Of a stretch of DNA of 64,000 nt, positions 63,891 through 64,000 are shown in pieces. How positions within the stretch are numbered: position 1 is the stretch's first letter; each line of letters starts with the position of its first letter. A program made the position numbers and the translations under genes. Under the pieces are notes generated by a model. The model did not search any database, had not been told where the DNA came from, and was given only the letters and a program-made list of their open reading frames with translations. This stretch comes from Myxococcaceae bacterium (GTDB lineage Bacteria; Myxococcota_A; Polyangia; Polyangiales; Ga0077539), in NCBI GenBank assembly GCA_004297725.1, contig SCUS01000148.1, positions 1 to 64,000 of the forward strand. Direction: 5' to 3'.

Positions 63891-64000
63891 GTGGCGAAGC
63901 GCCTCCGAAGCCTGCCTCTGCTCCTCGGGCTCTCGCTCCTCGGGTGCGTGCGCGACCCGCCCGCCCCGCCGACCCGCCGCGCCTCCCCGCCGATCGCGCG
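63891..64000 (+). CDS. Lipoprotein, N-terminal fragment
   Basis: Only the first 36 codons are in the window. GTG 63891 opens a peptide MAKRLRSLPLLLGLSLLGC: a basic start, hydrophobic core and perfect lipobox, followed by a Pro/Arg-rich spacer. The gene runs off the right edge, so its function cannot be told. Confidence 0.65.
   Translation, partial: MAKRLRSLPLLLGLSLLGCVRDPPAPPTRRASPPIA

Overview
The window is GC-rich chromosomal DNA, densely packed with genes on both strands. It most likely comes from a myxobacterium (phylum Myxococcota, probably a Sandaracinus/Polyangium-like lineage). The inference rests on gene content, not on a database search: four active-looking eukaryote-type Ser/Thr kinases plus a pseudokinase, many lipoproteins with Asp/Ala/Gly-rich spacers after the lipobox, FG-GAP propeller proteins, a MYXO-CTERM-like DUF2330 protein, an MXAN_5187-type protein and a TonB-domain/TonB-receptor fusion. 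I see no insertion sequence, phage, CRISPR array, rRNA or integrase, so this looks like core chromosome rather than an island.

Layout. 1-4622: the start of ccoN (cbb3 oxidase), a SafE/TauE-like membrane protein, then a signalling cluster of globin-coupled histidine kinase, NtrC-type sigma54 activator and single-domain response regulator. 4688-6030: a hemerythrin-MobA fusion and a DUF7009-like protein. 6237-8987: a lipoprotein, then a PAS protein coupled to a metallo-beta-lactamase-fold hydrolase. 8984-12801: murJ, a GreA/B-like factor, an anchored protein and a small lipoprotein. 12805-16959: a self-sufficient CYP102-type P450-reductase divergent from a LysR regulator. 17029-21411: patatin-like lipase, bidirectional terminator, tRNA-Pro(CGG) and a large FG-GAP lipoprotein. 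21452-24242: a MATE exporter behind a short ORF and a long hairpin, then a divergent phosphofructokinase. 24259-31000: two Ser/Thr kinases, a DHH-like protein coupled to an extended YggX-type protein, a lone ABC ATPase, and aroE-xseA.

31202-42072: DUF2330 surface protein, ArsA-like ATPase, cupredoxin-like protein, MXAN_5187-type membrane protein, NAD-dependent DNA ligase with two BRCT domains, and a divergent pair of a membrane Ser/Thr kinase and a membrane pseudokinase with a predicted outside propeller. 42073-49880: a structured leader, a SWIM-SNF2 ATPase, a small protein, a TonB-dependent receptor with its own TonB-like domain, and a lipoprotein, all overlapping or abutting. 49997-54602: PPC-domain lipoprotein, polysaccharide deacetylase, and a TrkA-type regulator with a CPA1 antiporter. 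54613-64000: membrane spermidine-synthase-like protein, lipoprotein, SdhC-like cytochrome b, response regulator, sucA, another Ser/Thr kinase and the start of a lipoprotein.

Themes. Signalling through kinases and response regulators, and envelope or outer-membrane proteins, dominate. Co-directional genes are often joined by ATGA, GTGA or TGATG overlaps. Several first-in-operon genes carry a -10-like hexamer only 7-13 nt before the start codon and no Shine-Dalgarno sequence, which suggests leaderless or near-leaderless mRNAs. No stretch longer than about 270 bp lacks a gene; the two longest gaps are 103-372, where I see nothing recognisable, and 42073-42317, which holds the structured leader.
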